Below are positions 29,001-40,271 of a stretch of DNA of 64,000 nucleotides, one piece after another. Every line of letters begins with the position of its first letter. The stretch's first letter is position 1. A program made the position numbers and the translations under genes. Source of the DNA: Apostichopus japonicus (taxonomy: Eukaryota > Echinodermata > Holothuroidea > Aspidochirotida > Stichopodidae); the NCBI RefSeq assembly GCF_037975245.1, contig NC_092579.1, forward strand, positions 9,295,001-9,359,000, written 5' to 3'. Below the pieces are notes generated by a model. It ran no database searches and was not told where the DNA came from. It was given only the letters and a program-made list of their open reading frames with translations.

Positions 29001-30000
29001 GCCATCGCGCCACTGTATGGACTGAGATATTAGGTGGATTAACTAATACTTACAGCTCCCCGCGTAGGCACTTGCTGTAAAAGGTCGGCAAAAGACGTCA
29101 TCACCCGGGGTTCGAACCACGGATGCAAAAGAGAGTCTCGATCATCAGCTCGTACAGTGCGCCGAGCCCACGCGCCACTGTATGGACTGAGATATTAGGT
29201 GGATTAACTAATACTTACAGCTCCCCGGTAGGCACTTGCTGTAAAAGGTCGGCAAAAGACGTCATCACCCGGGGTTCGAACCACGGATGCAAAAGAGAGT
29301 CTCGATCATCAGCTCGTGCAGTGCGCCTAGCCATCGCGCCACTGTATGGACTGAGATGTTAGGTGGATTAACTAATACTTACAGCTCCCCGCGTAGGCAC
29401 TTGCTGTAAAAGGTCGGCAAAAGACGTCATCACCCGGGGTTCGAACCACGGATGCAAAAGAGAGTCTCGATCATCAGCTCGTGCAGTGCGCCGAGCCATC
29501 GCGCCACTGTATGGACTGAGATGTTAGGTGGATTAACTAATACTTACAGCTCCCCGCGTAGGCACTTGCTGTAAAAGGTCGGCAAAAGACGTCATCACCC
29601 GGGGTTCGAACCACGGATGCAAAAGAGAGTATCGATCATCAGCTCGTGCAGTGCGCCGAGCCATCGCGCCACTGTATGGACTGAGATGTTAGGTGGATTA
29701 ACTAATACTTACAGCTCCCCGCGTAGGCACTTGCTGTAAAAGATCGGCAAAAGACGTCATCACCCGGGGTTCGAACCACGGATGCAAAAGAGAGTCTCGA
29801 TCATCAGCTCGTGCAGTGCGCCGAGCCATCGCGCCACTGTATGGACTGAGATATTAGGTGGATTAACTAATACTTACAGCTCTCCGCGTAGGCACTTGCT
29901 GTAAAAGATCCGCAAAAGACGTCATCACCCGGGGTTCGAACCACGGATGCAAAAGAGAGTCTCGATCATCAGCTCGTGCAGTGCGCCGAGCCATCGCGTC
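26100..30000. repeat. 1155- and 1649-bp spaced higher-order repeats in satellite
   Basis: A distinctive trio of variants recurs: AGCCCACGCGCC, then CCCCGGTAGGC (lost CG), then GCGCCTAGCC. The blocks lie around 26360-26530, 27515-27680 and 29165-29330. The spacings are 1155 (7 units) and 1649 bp (about 10 units), showing further local duplication with changing block size. Confidence 0.75.
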
Positions 30001-32787
30001 ACTGTATGGACTGAGATGTTAGGTGGATTAACTAATACTTACAGCTCCCCGCGTAGGCACTTGCTGTAAAAGATCGGCAAAAGACGTCATCACCCGGGGT
30101 TCGAACCACGGATGCAAAAGAGAGTCTCGATCATCAGCTCGTGCAGTGCGCCGAGCCATCGCGCCACTGTATGGACTGAGATGTTAGGTGGATTAACTAA
30201 TACTTACAGCTCCCCGCGTAGGCACTTGCTGTAAAAGATCGGCAAAAGACGTCATCACCCGGGGTTCGAACCACGGATGCAAAAGAGAGTCACGATCATC
30301 AGCTCGTGCAGTGCGCCGAGCCATCGCGCCACTGTATGGACTGAGATGTTAGGTGGATTAACTAATACTTACAGCTCCCCGCGTAGGCACTTGCTGTAAA
30401 AGATCCGCAAAAGACGTCATCACCCGGGGTTCGAACCACGGATGCAAAAGAGAGTCTCGATCATCAACTCGTACAGTGCGCCGAGCCATCGCGCCACTGT
30501 ATGGACTGAGATATTAGGTGGATTAACTAATACTTACAGCTCCCCGCGTAGGCACTTGCTGTAAAAGGTCGGCAAAAAACGTCATCACCCGGGGTTCGAA
30601 CCACGGATGCAAAAGAGAGTCTCGATCATCAGCTCGTACAGTGCGCCGAGCCATCGCGCCACTGTATGGACTGAGATATTAGGTGGATTAACTAATACTT
30701 ACAGCTCCCCGCGTAGGCACTTGCTGTAAAAGGTCGGCAAAAGACGTCATCACCCGGGTTCGAACCACGGATGCAAAAGAGAGTCTCGATCATCAGCTCG
30801 TACAGTGCGCCGAGTCATCGCGCCACTGTATGGACTGAGATATTAGGTGGATTAACTAATACTTACAGCTCCCCGCGTAGGCACTTGCTGTAAAAGGTCG
30901 GCAAAAGACGTCATCACCCGGGGTTCGAACCACGGATGCAAAAGAGAGTCTCGATCATCAGCTCGTACAGTGCGCCGAGTCATCGCGCCACTGTATGGAC
31001 TGAGATATTAGGTGGATTAACTAATACTTACAGCTCCCCGCGTAGGCACTTGCTGTAAAAGATCGGCAAAAGACGTCATCACCCGGGGTTCGAACCACGG
31101 ATGCAAAAGAGAGTCTCGATCATCAGCTCGTGCAGTGCGCCGAGTCATCGCGCCACTGTATGGACTGAGATATTAGGTGGATTAACTAATACTTACAGCT
31201 CTCCGCGTAGGCACTTGCTGTAAAAGATCGGCAAAAGACGTCATCACCCGGGGTTCGAACCACGGATGCAAAAGAGAGTCTCGATCATCAGCTCGTGCAG
31301 TGCGCCGAGCCATCGCGCCACTGTATGGACTGAGATGTTAGGTGGATTAACTAATACTTACAGCTCCCCGCGTAGGCACTTGCTGTAAAAGATCGGCAAA
31401 AGACGTCATCACCCGGGGTTCGAACCACGGATGCAAAAGAGAGTCTCGATCATCAGCTCGTGCAGTGCGCCGAGCCATCGCGCCACTGTATGGAGTGAGA
31501 TGTTAGGTGGATTAACTAATACTTACAGCTCCCCGCGTAGGCACTTGCTGTAAAAGATCGGCAAAAGACGTCATCACCCGGGGTTCGAACCACGGATGCA
31601 AAAGAGAGTCTCGATCATCAGCTCGTGCAGTGCGCCGAGCCATCGCGTCACTGTATGGACTGAGATGTTAGGTGGATTAACTAATACTTACAGCTCCCCG
31701 CGTAGGCACTTGCTGTAAAAGATCGGCAAAAGACGTCATCACCCGGGGTTCGAACCACGGATGCAAAAGAGAGTCTCGATCATCAGCTCGTACAGTGCGC
31801 CGAGTCATCGCGCCACTGTATGGACTGAGATATTAGGTGGATTAACTAATACTTACAGCTCCCCGCGTAGGCACTTGCTGTAAAAGGTCGGCAAAAGACG
31901 TCATCACCCGGGGTTCGAACCACGGATGCAAAAGAGAGTCTCGATCATCAGCTCGTACAGTGCGCCGAGTCATCGCGCCACTGTATGGACTGAGATATTA
32001 GGTGGATTAACTAATACTTACAGCTCCCCGTGTAGGCACTTGCTGTAAAAGGTCGGCAAAAGACGTCATCACCCGGGGTTCGAACCACGGATGCAAAAGA
32101 GAGTCTCGATCATCAGCTCGTACAGTGCGCCGAGTCATCGCGCCACTGTATGGACTGAGATATTAGGTGGATTAACTAATACTTACAGCTCCCCGTGTAG
32201 GCACTTGCTGTAAAAGGTCGGCAAAAGACGTCATCACCCGGGGTTCGAACCACGGATGCAAAAGAGAGTCTCGATCATCAGCTCGTACAGTGCGCCGAGT
32301 CATCGCGCCACTGTATGGACTGAGATATTAGGTGGATTAACTAATACTTACAGCTCCCCGTGTAGGCACTTGCTGTAAAAGGTCGGCAAAAGACGTCATC
32401 ACCCGGGGTTCGAACCACGGATGCAAAAGAGAGTCTCGATCATCAGCTCGTACAGTGAGCCACGCCATTTTTTTCCCTCTCTTTTATTGGGAGATGAGCC
32501 CACTGGCTCACCCATTGACAATATTATTTACAAGGGTATCTTTGACAGAATTAAAACTTAAGTATGATTTGTTTTAACTAGAACATTAAATAATAATTAC
32601 CTTAACATTTACTCATGTTTAGGTTAAGAGAAAACTAAAATACTAAACACCACAGACATAAGAAATTATATACAAGAGATAACAATGTCTAAAGCAAAGT
32701 CAAAAGACCAGACCCTGATTACGTCAACACGTACTGTATACAAATTAACCTCTATCCAGATGGTAAGTATAGCTGTTCGATTCTTTC

Positions 32788-33626
32788 TTAGAGAGCACAA
32801 TATCGTTGTGTGTAAATATATAAAAAAAAACCTTGAGGTATTGTTTTTGTGATAGTACACATCAAAAAGTAACCGAATTTTCTTCTTGAGTACATTGTGA
32901 AAAACTTTTTCAATATTACTAAGATAGTTAGTATTGAGGCGAGATATTCTGCAATTCCAAATTGTTCACTTATATATATTGAAGATGAAGTCACACAAAA
33001 TTCCTACAATACAGTTGTTTTTACGGCCAAGACCCAGAAGGGACAACCCCTTCCATTCAACAAAATTAACTACCGGGTGTAAAGTATTCAACTTATTAAC
33101 CAAAAAGTGCCATAAATTTTCGACTTCAGAACACTCAATAAAAAGATGAATAGTACTTTCGTGCGTGGTTTTGCAAAAGGTGCAGTAAGGAGAATCGGTT
33201 AATCCAAACTTGTACAATTTGTCGTTAGTGTAAAGAATATTATGTAATACTTTGAAGTCGATATCGGCGTCAAAGAAACACTTTGGAGAACGATATATGT
33301 TACTCCACGGCCTTGGCTGGCAGAGAAGTGGGTATAATCTCATACATCAGAACACTTACAGAAACGATACCACCTTTAATGAAGTGACGATTAAAAAGTG
33401 TTTGACTATCATTGTCAACAATCAGGGTATTACTAAAGATAGGTTGATTGAGGATGTCTTCTCTGGTCTCTGGTAGCCAGAAACGGCCTTGAATTAGCCG
33501 ATCCCATGCTAACATGAGTTCACAGTAATACGGGCTTAGCTTATGAACAGACTTGCGGTTAGGAGTAATTTGAAAGATACCACGCCCAAGGCTCCTATCT
33601 TCATACATATTCAAAAAATACAACAT
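32788..33626 (-). pseudogene. L1/Tx1-like ORF2 C-terminus with zf-RVT-like motif (broken)
   Basis: Three minus-strand frames (33626-33300, 33343-32966, 32994-32788) together cover the end of ORF2. The middle one contains CTFC followed by HLFIEC and a Trp, the Cys/His pattern of the zf-RVT region at the end of L1-type ORF2. At least two frameshifts separate the pieces. About 310 bp of 3' untranslated sequence follows before the poly(A). Confidence 0.75.
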
Positions 33627-33716
33627 TAATTTTTGTAATTTAATATTAATGTTATTGCTTAATATCTTACTACAAAATTTAATTCTAAGAGCATCTCTTG
33701 TTTAATTCAATGTCGC

Positions 33717-34631
33717 TCAAACTGAATCCCCTCTGTCGATTGTTAAAAGCAAGTTAAGATACTTAATAAAAGGTTTTTTACCTCTCCAGATAAAATCGAC
33801 TACACTCTGACGTAATGTGGTGATAACCCAATCAGGGACTCGTAAAACAGTGGTCAAATATACTAAGCGAGTTACGATGAGCGAATTTATAATGAGAGAT
33901 TTACCCTTAAAAGATAATTTTCTACCTTTCCAGGTATTTAGTAATTTACGGCAGGAGGTAACTTTTTTCTCCCAATTTTCTTTTTCGATTGATTTTTTAT
34001 CGTTACCAATAGCAACACCTAATACTGTAATGAAATCTTTCCTCACAGGGAAGTCGAAATTGCTGGGATTAACATTGCTGCACCCAATGCTAAGTAATTC
34101 AGTTTTATCAATATTACAACTAGAGCCAGAAGCACGTTCATACAATTTAATGATGTTAAAAATAGAATAAATACTTGTGATACTAGACACGAAAAAGGTA
34201 GTGTCTTCCGCATGCTGAAAAATTTTGGCTTCGACTTCACAAACTTTAATACCATGAATATATGGACAATTAATTATAGCTTCAAGAAACGGTTCGGCAC
34301 AGAGAACATAGAGCATGGCTGAGAGCGGGCAGCCCTGCCGAACTCCCCTTTTGACAGGGAAGGGATCGGATATATAACCATTGTGCTTGATTCGGCCCTC
34401 GATATTGGTATAAAACAGTTTGATCCATTTTAGGAGCTTAGGGCCAAAACCCAATTTTTTAGCGACTTCGAAGAGGTAGTTATGGTCAACTCTGTCAAAG
34501 GCTTTATATTGGTCTATTTTAAGAGTAAAACCTGGTTTATTATATGAATTTACATACTCAATTATATTTTGCATAGTAAGCACGTTTTCAGAAATATCTC
34601 TTCCTGGAATACAACACGTTTGATCTTCTGA
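33717..34631 (-). pseudogene. L1/Tx1-like ORF2, RT core and thumb (broken)
   Basis: Downstream of the hAT insertion the frame resumes with TCCIPGRDI (L1-type IPGR motif), then KAFDRVDH and GVRQGCPLS. The catalytic box reads HAED at 34214-34203 where the family has YADD or FADD, so the first catalytic Asp is Glu. It ends at a stop at 33717, and homology continues in other frames toward 32788. The open frame extends 5' into hAT sequence (to 34829), which gives a meaningless proline/glycine-rich start. Confidence 0.88.
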
Positions 34632-34639
34632 AATAATAT

Positions 34640-36362
34640 CAGTGGAGTCGCCAAGGGGGGGGGGGCAGGGGGGGGGGGGGCACGTGCCCCCCTGGAAAAC
34701 CCAGTGCCCCCCCCATCTGAGATCTGGGTTGGTAAAAAAATATATATATAGTTTGTTATATTCAACTCCCATCATCTGAGTTGGTTTTTCATAAGGACAA
34801 AGAAGCACAGTAATTCGTATTTTCTTCAAATGAGCTGCGAAAAAATGAAAAAGTTTATCCTTGAACGTCGGGTATCGAAGTCGTGACCTGCGCCATCACA
34901 ACAGGTGTCGATATTTACATTGAATGTGTCAGTGGTCACGCCATACCAGCGGATATACACTTCCGCTTCGCGAGCTACATGTCTGTGAGAAGTGAGGGTA
35001 CTGCAATATGTTGCCTTGGTCTGAGGTTGACAGGTTAGGAGCTGACGAAATGTGAGAATGTGAGGGTCCGCAGGCACCATACTTGCCTATATTTGTGGAC
35101 CCATATATTAACCCTGTTGTGTAGGGGGTGCAGAGGTCATTTGAGGTTAGATGCTTGTAGGAACAAATGGCGAATGTTTCACACCTGCATACTGAGCCAT
35201 ACTCGATGTGTGATCAAACTTTGGATTGCATGGTGAGATCCCTGATAGGAGCCAATAACGATGCTGGAACCTGTTACATCTTAACAGATAATGGGCGAAA
35301 ACGAGAAAGACAAGAAAGGAGTCGGGGGTCATGCACACATTAATTCAACAAATGTAGGTTGATATAGGGTTAGGCATAATATCGACAGCATGTGGTTCAT
35401 ATCCTCTGCAAAATTCTGCCCCTTGTTAAAATCATTACCTCAAAAATAGCAGTTTCTGGAGATATCTTCAGATAGAATTTAGTATCAAATGTGGCAGCAT
35501 TTTGCATCTAGCCCATCCTCCGTATGCGAAAATTTTCCAAAGGGGGAGGGGGCAGTGGCGGCGGAACCGGGGGGCTTGGGGGGCTCAGCCCCCAATGAAA
35601 AAGTAGAGGGGGCAAATGCATGATAAGCCCCCCCCCCCCCAATATTTACTAAGGCTCCGAAACGTGCATCTGCCCATTTTTCAATGAATATACTTGTCGA
35701 TCTGTCCGATGCACACGTATACTATATAGGTGTAATAATTTTAGTAAATGCTGGGGGACCCTCGGCCCGTCCCCTGGCTATAGACCACATTGTCACCCCA
35801 ACGGCGTCTTCACGCCCCGTGAAGTGGAAGCAGTGAGTGTGAGTACCGGTAAGCGCAACACAACTTCGTCTTAGGCCAATGACTTGCTTCATTTCAGCCA
35901 GTTCTCCAACATCCCCTTACTACACTCAAAAACGTCTTTGCGAATACACTACGAGTAATAGCTACTCTCTTAAAACACCATCGAATATACAAATTACATT
36001 GTTTTTACAGACTTTTACGTGCAATCTGAGAAATTGCAGGCAAGAGACCCATATTTTAGGGCTAGGTATTCGCAGCATAAGACACTCGGGAAGTGCCGTT
36101 TCCGGCCATCTGGGGGTTTGAAAAACCCAAAAATTTCTTGTACGCTCCGCGCCAACCGATGGTGGCGCTCCGCTTAGATAGTCTCTACACATTAGCCCCC
36201 CCCCCCCAATAATTTTCCCGTTCTACCGCGCCTGGAGGGGCACCCCCTCCCCTTAGACCCCTCCCCCAGGACGGCGATCCGTATCCACCTAAGTGCCCCC
36301 CCCATCAAATGCTGGTGCCCCCCCTGTGCCCCCCCAGACTGAAAAGTCTGGTGACGCCACTG
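34640..36362. mobile_element. Non-autonomous hAT-type DNA transposon (1723 bp)
   Basis: The ends form imperfect terminal inverted repeats: CAGTGGAGTCGCCA on the left and CAGTGGCGTCACCA (complement) on the right, the CAGTGGCG style of many hAT elements. AATAATAT occurs directly on both sides (34632-34639 and 36363-36370), the 8-bp target duplication expected for hAT. Removing the element and one duplicate restores the LINE reading frame (NII joined to SEDQ). No transposase is recognisable. Long G tracts lie just inside both ends, and a second hAT-like terminus (CAGTGGCGGCGG) occurs at 35553. Confidence 0.9.
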
Positions 36363-36370
36363 AATAATAT

Positions 36371-37137
36371 TCTTACTGATACTTGTGATTCGTTTGGCGA
36401 GAGCTTTGGCAATCATTTTGTAATCGACATTTAAGAGGCTTATTGGCCTCCAATTATTTAAACTACGAAGATCTCCTTTCTTGGGTATAAGGGTAAGTAG
36501 ACTTATTTTCATGGATTCAAGGAGTTCGTTGTCATGGAATGATGTCTCAATGAGTCTAGTAAATATATCGATAAAATCCCGCCAAAACACTTTGTAAAAT
36601 TCAGCAGTTAGTCCATCTAGTCCTGGACTTTTGTTCGGTTCCATTGCTAACAGAGCGGCTTTCAACTCATCTAATGAAATATTTGCTTTACATGCTTCAA
36701 CGTCCATTGGCGAGAGAAATCTTCTGAGTTCACAAAGTATCTGATTCCGCGATTCGTTGTCGGTTTCTCCGGCTTGGTAGAGGTTTGTATAAAACTTTAC
36801 TTGTTCTTTCATAATTTCGTGTTGATCGGTGATGATTAAGCTCTGGTCAGTAAGTAGTTGTTTCATTACCTTCTTTGTTTTTCCTTGATTTTTCAAGATT
36901 AAAGAAAAACTTTGTTGATTTTTCACCCTCCTCGTGCCACTGAATTTTAGACCTGAGGAAGGTTCCTTGTAATTCTCTTAATGAAGGTTGGTTCGACTCA
37001 TCTTCTAGGTTTTTAAAATGGGTACAGACGTAATCGCAGAATTTTTTAGCTTTGTATTTCTCGTAGTCAATTTGTTTTGTTGTATAATTGTATTGATTGA
37101 ATAATTGAGGATTAGCTTCAGTTTTTAAAGTTACCAT
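36371..37137 (-). pseudogene. L1/Tx1-like ORF2, N-terminal RT part (broken)
   Basis: Two overlapping minus-strand frames (37137-36847 and 36926 down to the hAT edge) encode the linker and first RT motifs of an L1-type ORF2. The first frame holds the RSKIQWHEEGEKSTKFFF block typical just before the RT domain. The second has SPGLDGL and LNNWRPISLLN (RT motifs 0-2). A frameshift lies near 36900. Reading stops at the hAT insertion after SKNII and resumes beyond it with SEDQ. The protein would nick and reverse-transcribe element RNA; this copy cannot be active. Confidence 0.85.
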
Positions 37138-37672
37138 ATGCGATTGAACACCACGAACTTCTGGGAGGGAAAATTATGTGATAATAATCCTGCATGAGAA
37201 TGCATTACATGGGAGGGCAAGTAATCCCTTCGTTCGTGTAATGTCTCAGTAGAATCTCAATCAAACTTCAACCTATGGTCTCGTTTAATTTAACGATTCT
37301 ACTTCCCCATTACACTTCACAACGGAACTACTTGAGATTTCAAAGCAGTGTTCAAGCGAATACGAACAGAAAGATTACAAACGAACACAAATTCAAAGTT
37401 TGTATCTTTTTTAATTTGCTTGCTGAGCAACAGAAACATCTCTTTTCTTTTTAAACAAGAACTGAGATAATTTCATTACCACTTGGTACAAAGGATAACA
37501 TAACATTCTTACTTTCCATACTTTGAAAATATAAAAGCCTGGATATAAATATCATCAATGTAGCTCAGGCAAGAAATACCCAATTTCCTGAGCTCAGCCA
37601 GAATAGGTTTGAGTAGTTTTCTGAAGCTAATCCTCAATTATACAATCTCTCTTTTTAAAGTTACCAATAATT
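37137..37672. other. Unassigned segment flanked by 15-bp direct repeats
   Basis: No gene is visible. TTTTTAAAGTTACCA occurs at 37122-37136 and again at 37652-37666, like a target duplication around a 515-bp insert. Near the right repeat, 37621-37647 is an inverted 27-base copy (one mismatch) of the LINE sequence at about 37094-37120, suggesting template switching or repair at the LINE 5' end. Confidence 0.5.
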
Positions 37673-37940
37673 CAAAATTTGGAATTCACTGTCAATAACT
37701 TTAAAAACTAAGAAAACAAGCTCCACATTTAGTAAATGGCTTAATCATATTAATTAAAATATCATATAATTGATTTATTGTCGAAACGTTTAATTTGATT
37801 TTTATTTTTTTCTTCTCTTTTCTTTCTTCAGGGAGTCTTCTACATTATTAAGCTATTGTATGCTTTATAGAAGACTTCCTTTCACCTTGTATATTTGCAC
37901 GTGAAAAAAACAAAATAAACCAAATCAAATCAAACCAAAT
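37673..37940 (+). mobile_element. 5'-truncated CR1/jockey-type LINE (3' end only)
   Basis: From 37673 the sequence is almost identical for about 60 bp to 40027-40090, the last codons of the neighbouring LINE ORF2. It then diverges, carries the family 3' hairpin at 37831-37879, and ends in an A/C-rich tail (AAACCAAATCAAATC-like) up to 37940, where the next LINE fragment starts abruptly. Confidence 0.82.
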
Positions 37941-37962
37941 TCCTACCAAGAATAGCAGACCA

Positions 37963-40121
37963 ATGAACTTCATGTACAGGCGAAATTATAAACCAGATAA
38001 CATCAGGCGTTTTAACTATGAAATCGAAAACAAAAACTGGAACGATGTTTTAAGCCAAACTGATGTTAATGCTGCTTACGACACTTTCTTTGAATCCTTT
38101 AATTATACCTATAATAATTGTTTTCCAATATGTTATGTAAGCAAAAGGAAACGACGTAAAAAGAAACATCCATGGATTACAACTGGAATGTTGACATCTA
38201 TCAAAAGAAAGAACAAGCTCTTTAAAAGTTATTTAACAGCACCTACTGATGTTAACAAGGCTACGTATAAGCATTATCGCAATAAGCTTAACCATATTAT
38301 AAGATTTTCTAAAAGATTGTATTTCTATGATAAATTCAAAAATAATAGAAATAATATAAGTGTAACTTGGAATACAATTAACGAAGTTCTAAACACCAAC
38401 CGAAAAAAGGTGGATATCCTGCTGCTTTTAAAACTGGTGATCAAGAAATCAGCAACGAGAATGACATTGCCAGCTACTTTAACAAATATTTTGTAATTGG
38501 ACCCTCACTTGCAAGAAATATTACAAATAAAGGTAGAACAGAATATATTATTCATAATAATAACAGAAACAGTCAATCTATGTTCATTAATCCTGTCAGT
38601 GAGGAAGAATTTTCAATAGTTGCTATTTCCAGCCTGAAACCAAAAAAAAGCAGCGGGATATGACGATTTTAAACCAGATATAATAAGAAATGTTATTCAC
38701 TTTATCGCCAAACCATTGACTTATATTTGTAATTTATCTTTTACTTCTGGTACATTTAAAAATAAACTAAAGATTGCTAAGGTTATACCAATTTTTAAAA
38801 AAGGTGACCAAGATGTATATGAAAATTACCGTCCTATTTCTTTATTATCATGTTTTTCAAAAATTATTGAAAGGCTTATGTACAATCGTATCTTTAAGTT
38901 TCTAACCAAGTTAATATCCTGTGCAATGATCAATATGGCTTCCGCCCAAAGCATTCTACAGAACTTGCTTTGGCAAATGCTATTGAAAAAATATGTACTA
39001 GTCTTGATAATACCAAAATATGTATTGGAGTGTTCCTTGATCTCTCCAAGGCATTTGATACTATTGACCATACCATTTTGCTAAGTAAATTATCTTTGTA
39101 TGGTGTAAGGGGAACAACCCTTGACTGGTTGAGCAGCTATTTATCCAATAGACATCAGTATACTTCATATAAAAACTCTAAATCCGAACACGCTGTAACC
39201 CGTTGTGGTGTTCCACAGGGCTCAATATTAGGACCACTGTTGTTCATAATATATGTCAATGACATTTGCCAGGTGTCAAAAATTTCCAAGACTATTTTGT
39301 TTGCTGATGATACCAATATTTTCTTCGAGTTCGAAAACGTACATAGAATACATGATACTGTCTCTACTGAATTAACTAAATTTACTAACTGGTTTGCTGC
39401 TAATAAGTTATCACTTAATGCAGACAAAACTAACTATATAGTATTTAATGGAAGAAGAACGCTTAACTGGAATAATGACATAATAATGGTAAAGTAATGA
39501 AACAAGTATCAACTACTAAATTTCTAGAGGTTAATATTGATAGTAAACTTCCATGGAGTGACCATATTACAAAAGTTTGCAACAGCGTTGCAAGAGGTGC
39601 AGGAATTTTAGCAAAGCTAAAACATTTCCTCCCCCAGAATATACTCAGAATGCTTTATCAAACTTTAATAGCACCACATCTGTATTACTGTTTGATTATC
39701 TGGTCTGGTACAAGTGTTTCTCATTTAAGTCACCTTAAAATACTTCAAAAGAGTGCAATACGTCATATATCTCACGCAGCGACCCGTGAACATACAAGAC
39801 CCCCTCTTTAAGAAACTCAATTTATTGAAATTAGATGACATTATAAAAGTTAATATTGCAACATTTACATACAAGGCTTGGAATGGATCATTGCCAATCA
39901 GTTTTCGAAATTTTATAAATAGCAACACAGATTTCCATAATCATAATACCAGAACGGCTAGCAACGCACATTATAAATCATATAAAACACGCACTGGTAT
40001 GTTAAGCCTCAGAAACCGTGCAACCAAAATTTGGAATTCACTGTCAATAACTTTAAAAACTAAGAAAACAAGCTCCACATTTAGTAAATGTCTTACTAAA
40101 GAAATTATCATGTCTTATTAA
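37963..40121 (+). pseudogene. CR1/jockey-type LINE ORF2 (RT and C-terminus, frameshifted)
   Basis: Reverse transcriptase of a LINE, in five overlapping frames: 37963-38496 (linker), 38640-38920 (RT motifs, YRPISLLSCFSKIIERLM), 38970-39497 (LDLSKAFDTIDH, CGVPQGSILGPLLF, catalytic LFADDT), 39497-39811 and about 39795-40121 (C-terminal domain). The FADD box is intact, but at least four frameshifts and a stop at 39495 prevent translation. It aligns along its length with the open ORF2 at 41564-44437. Confidence 0.9.
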
Positions 40122-40222
40122 TTATGATTTAGCTGCATAGTCGCCTAGCAGCATATTCACATATTGAAGCGTATACGTATTGTTATTAACATTATTTTCA
40201 CTATTTTCTATATTTTCTTCAT

Positions 40223-40271
40223 GGGAGTCTTCTGTTTTGTTAAGCCAGCATAGGCTTTTCAGAAGACTTCC
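40223..40271 (+). other. LINE 3' terminal hairpin
   Basis: GGGAGTCTTCTG pairs with CAGAAGACTTCC around an inner AAGCC/GGCTT stem. The same architecture lies at 37831-37879, 41384-41432, 49321-49369 and 60158-60207, with compensating base changes. It is probably the RNA structure recognised by the LINE reverse transcriptase. Confidence 0.75.

Larger units (their letters stand above)
1..32467. repeat. tRNA-like satellite array, 165/169-bp unit
   Basis: Head-to-tail tandem array of about 190-200 units. The unit is 165 bp (unit starts at 1, 166, 331), or 169 bp where a TGTA duplication gives ACTGTATGAG instead of ACTGAG. Units differ by a few substitutions only. The array runs off the left edge, and its right end is the poly(A) of a LINE at 32468. 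Every unit has the palindrome GGTTCGAACC, a SmaI-type CCCGGG and an AatII-type GACGTC. Apparent ORFs of 70-80 codons recur at satellite multiples and are an effect of the repeat, not genes. Period and higher-order structure resemble centromeric or pericentromeric satellites, but location is inference. The only foreign insertion seen is at 6448-6542. Confidence 0.97.
32468..37136 (-). mobile_element. L1/Tx1-like LINE, 5'-truncated, split by a hAT insertion
   Basis: On the minus strand, ORF2 fragments run from the pre-RT linker through RT to a zinc-binding C-terminus. An AATAAAA signal follows at 32488-32482, then a 7-A tail at 32474-32468 against the satellite. No endonuclease domain is seen, so the 5' end was lost near 37136. 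The RT style (KSPGLDGL, PISLLN, GVRQGCPLS) is that of the L1/Tx1 group and differs from the CR1/jockey-type LINEs nearby. No clear target duplication was found. Confidence 0.85.

Noticed and set aside
1547-29362. Recurrent 71-79-codon open frames within the satellite
   Set aside because: They appear only where single-base indels join two units in frame, recur at satellite multiples and have no coding properties; they are products of the repeat.
1-32467. CRISPR array
   Set aside because: The repeat is the whole 165/169-bp unit with no unique spacers, and the context is eukaryotic.
34562-34829. Proline/glycine-rich N-terminus joined to the L1-type RT
   Set aside because: It is translation through the G-tract end of the hAT insertion, not protein-coding sequence.
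34640-36362. Small open frames inside the hAT element (e.g. 34826-35080, 35962-36192) as transposase
   Set aside because: None shows hAT transposase or zinc-finger BED motifs; they are short and on mixed strands.
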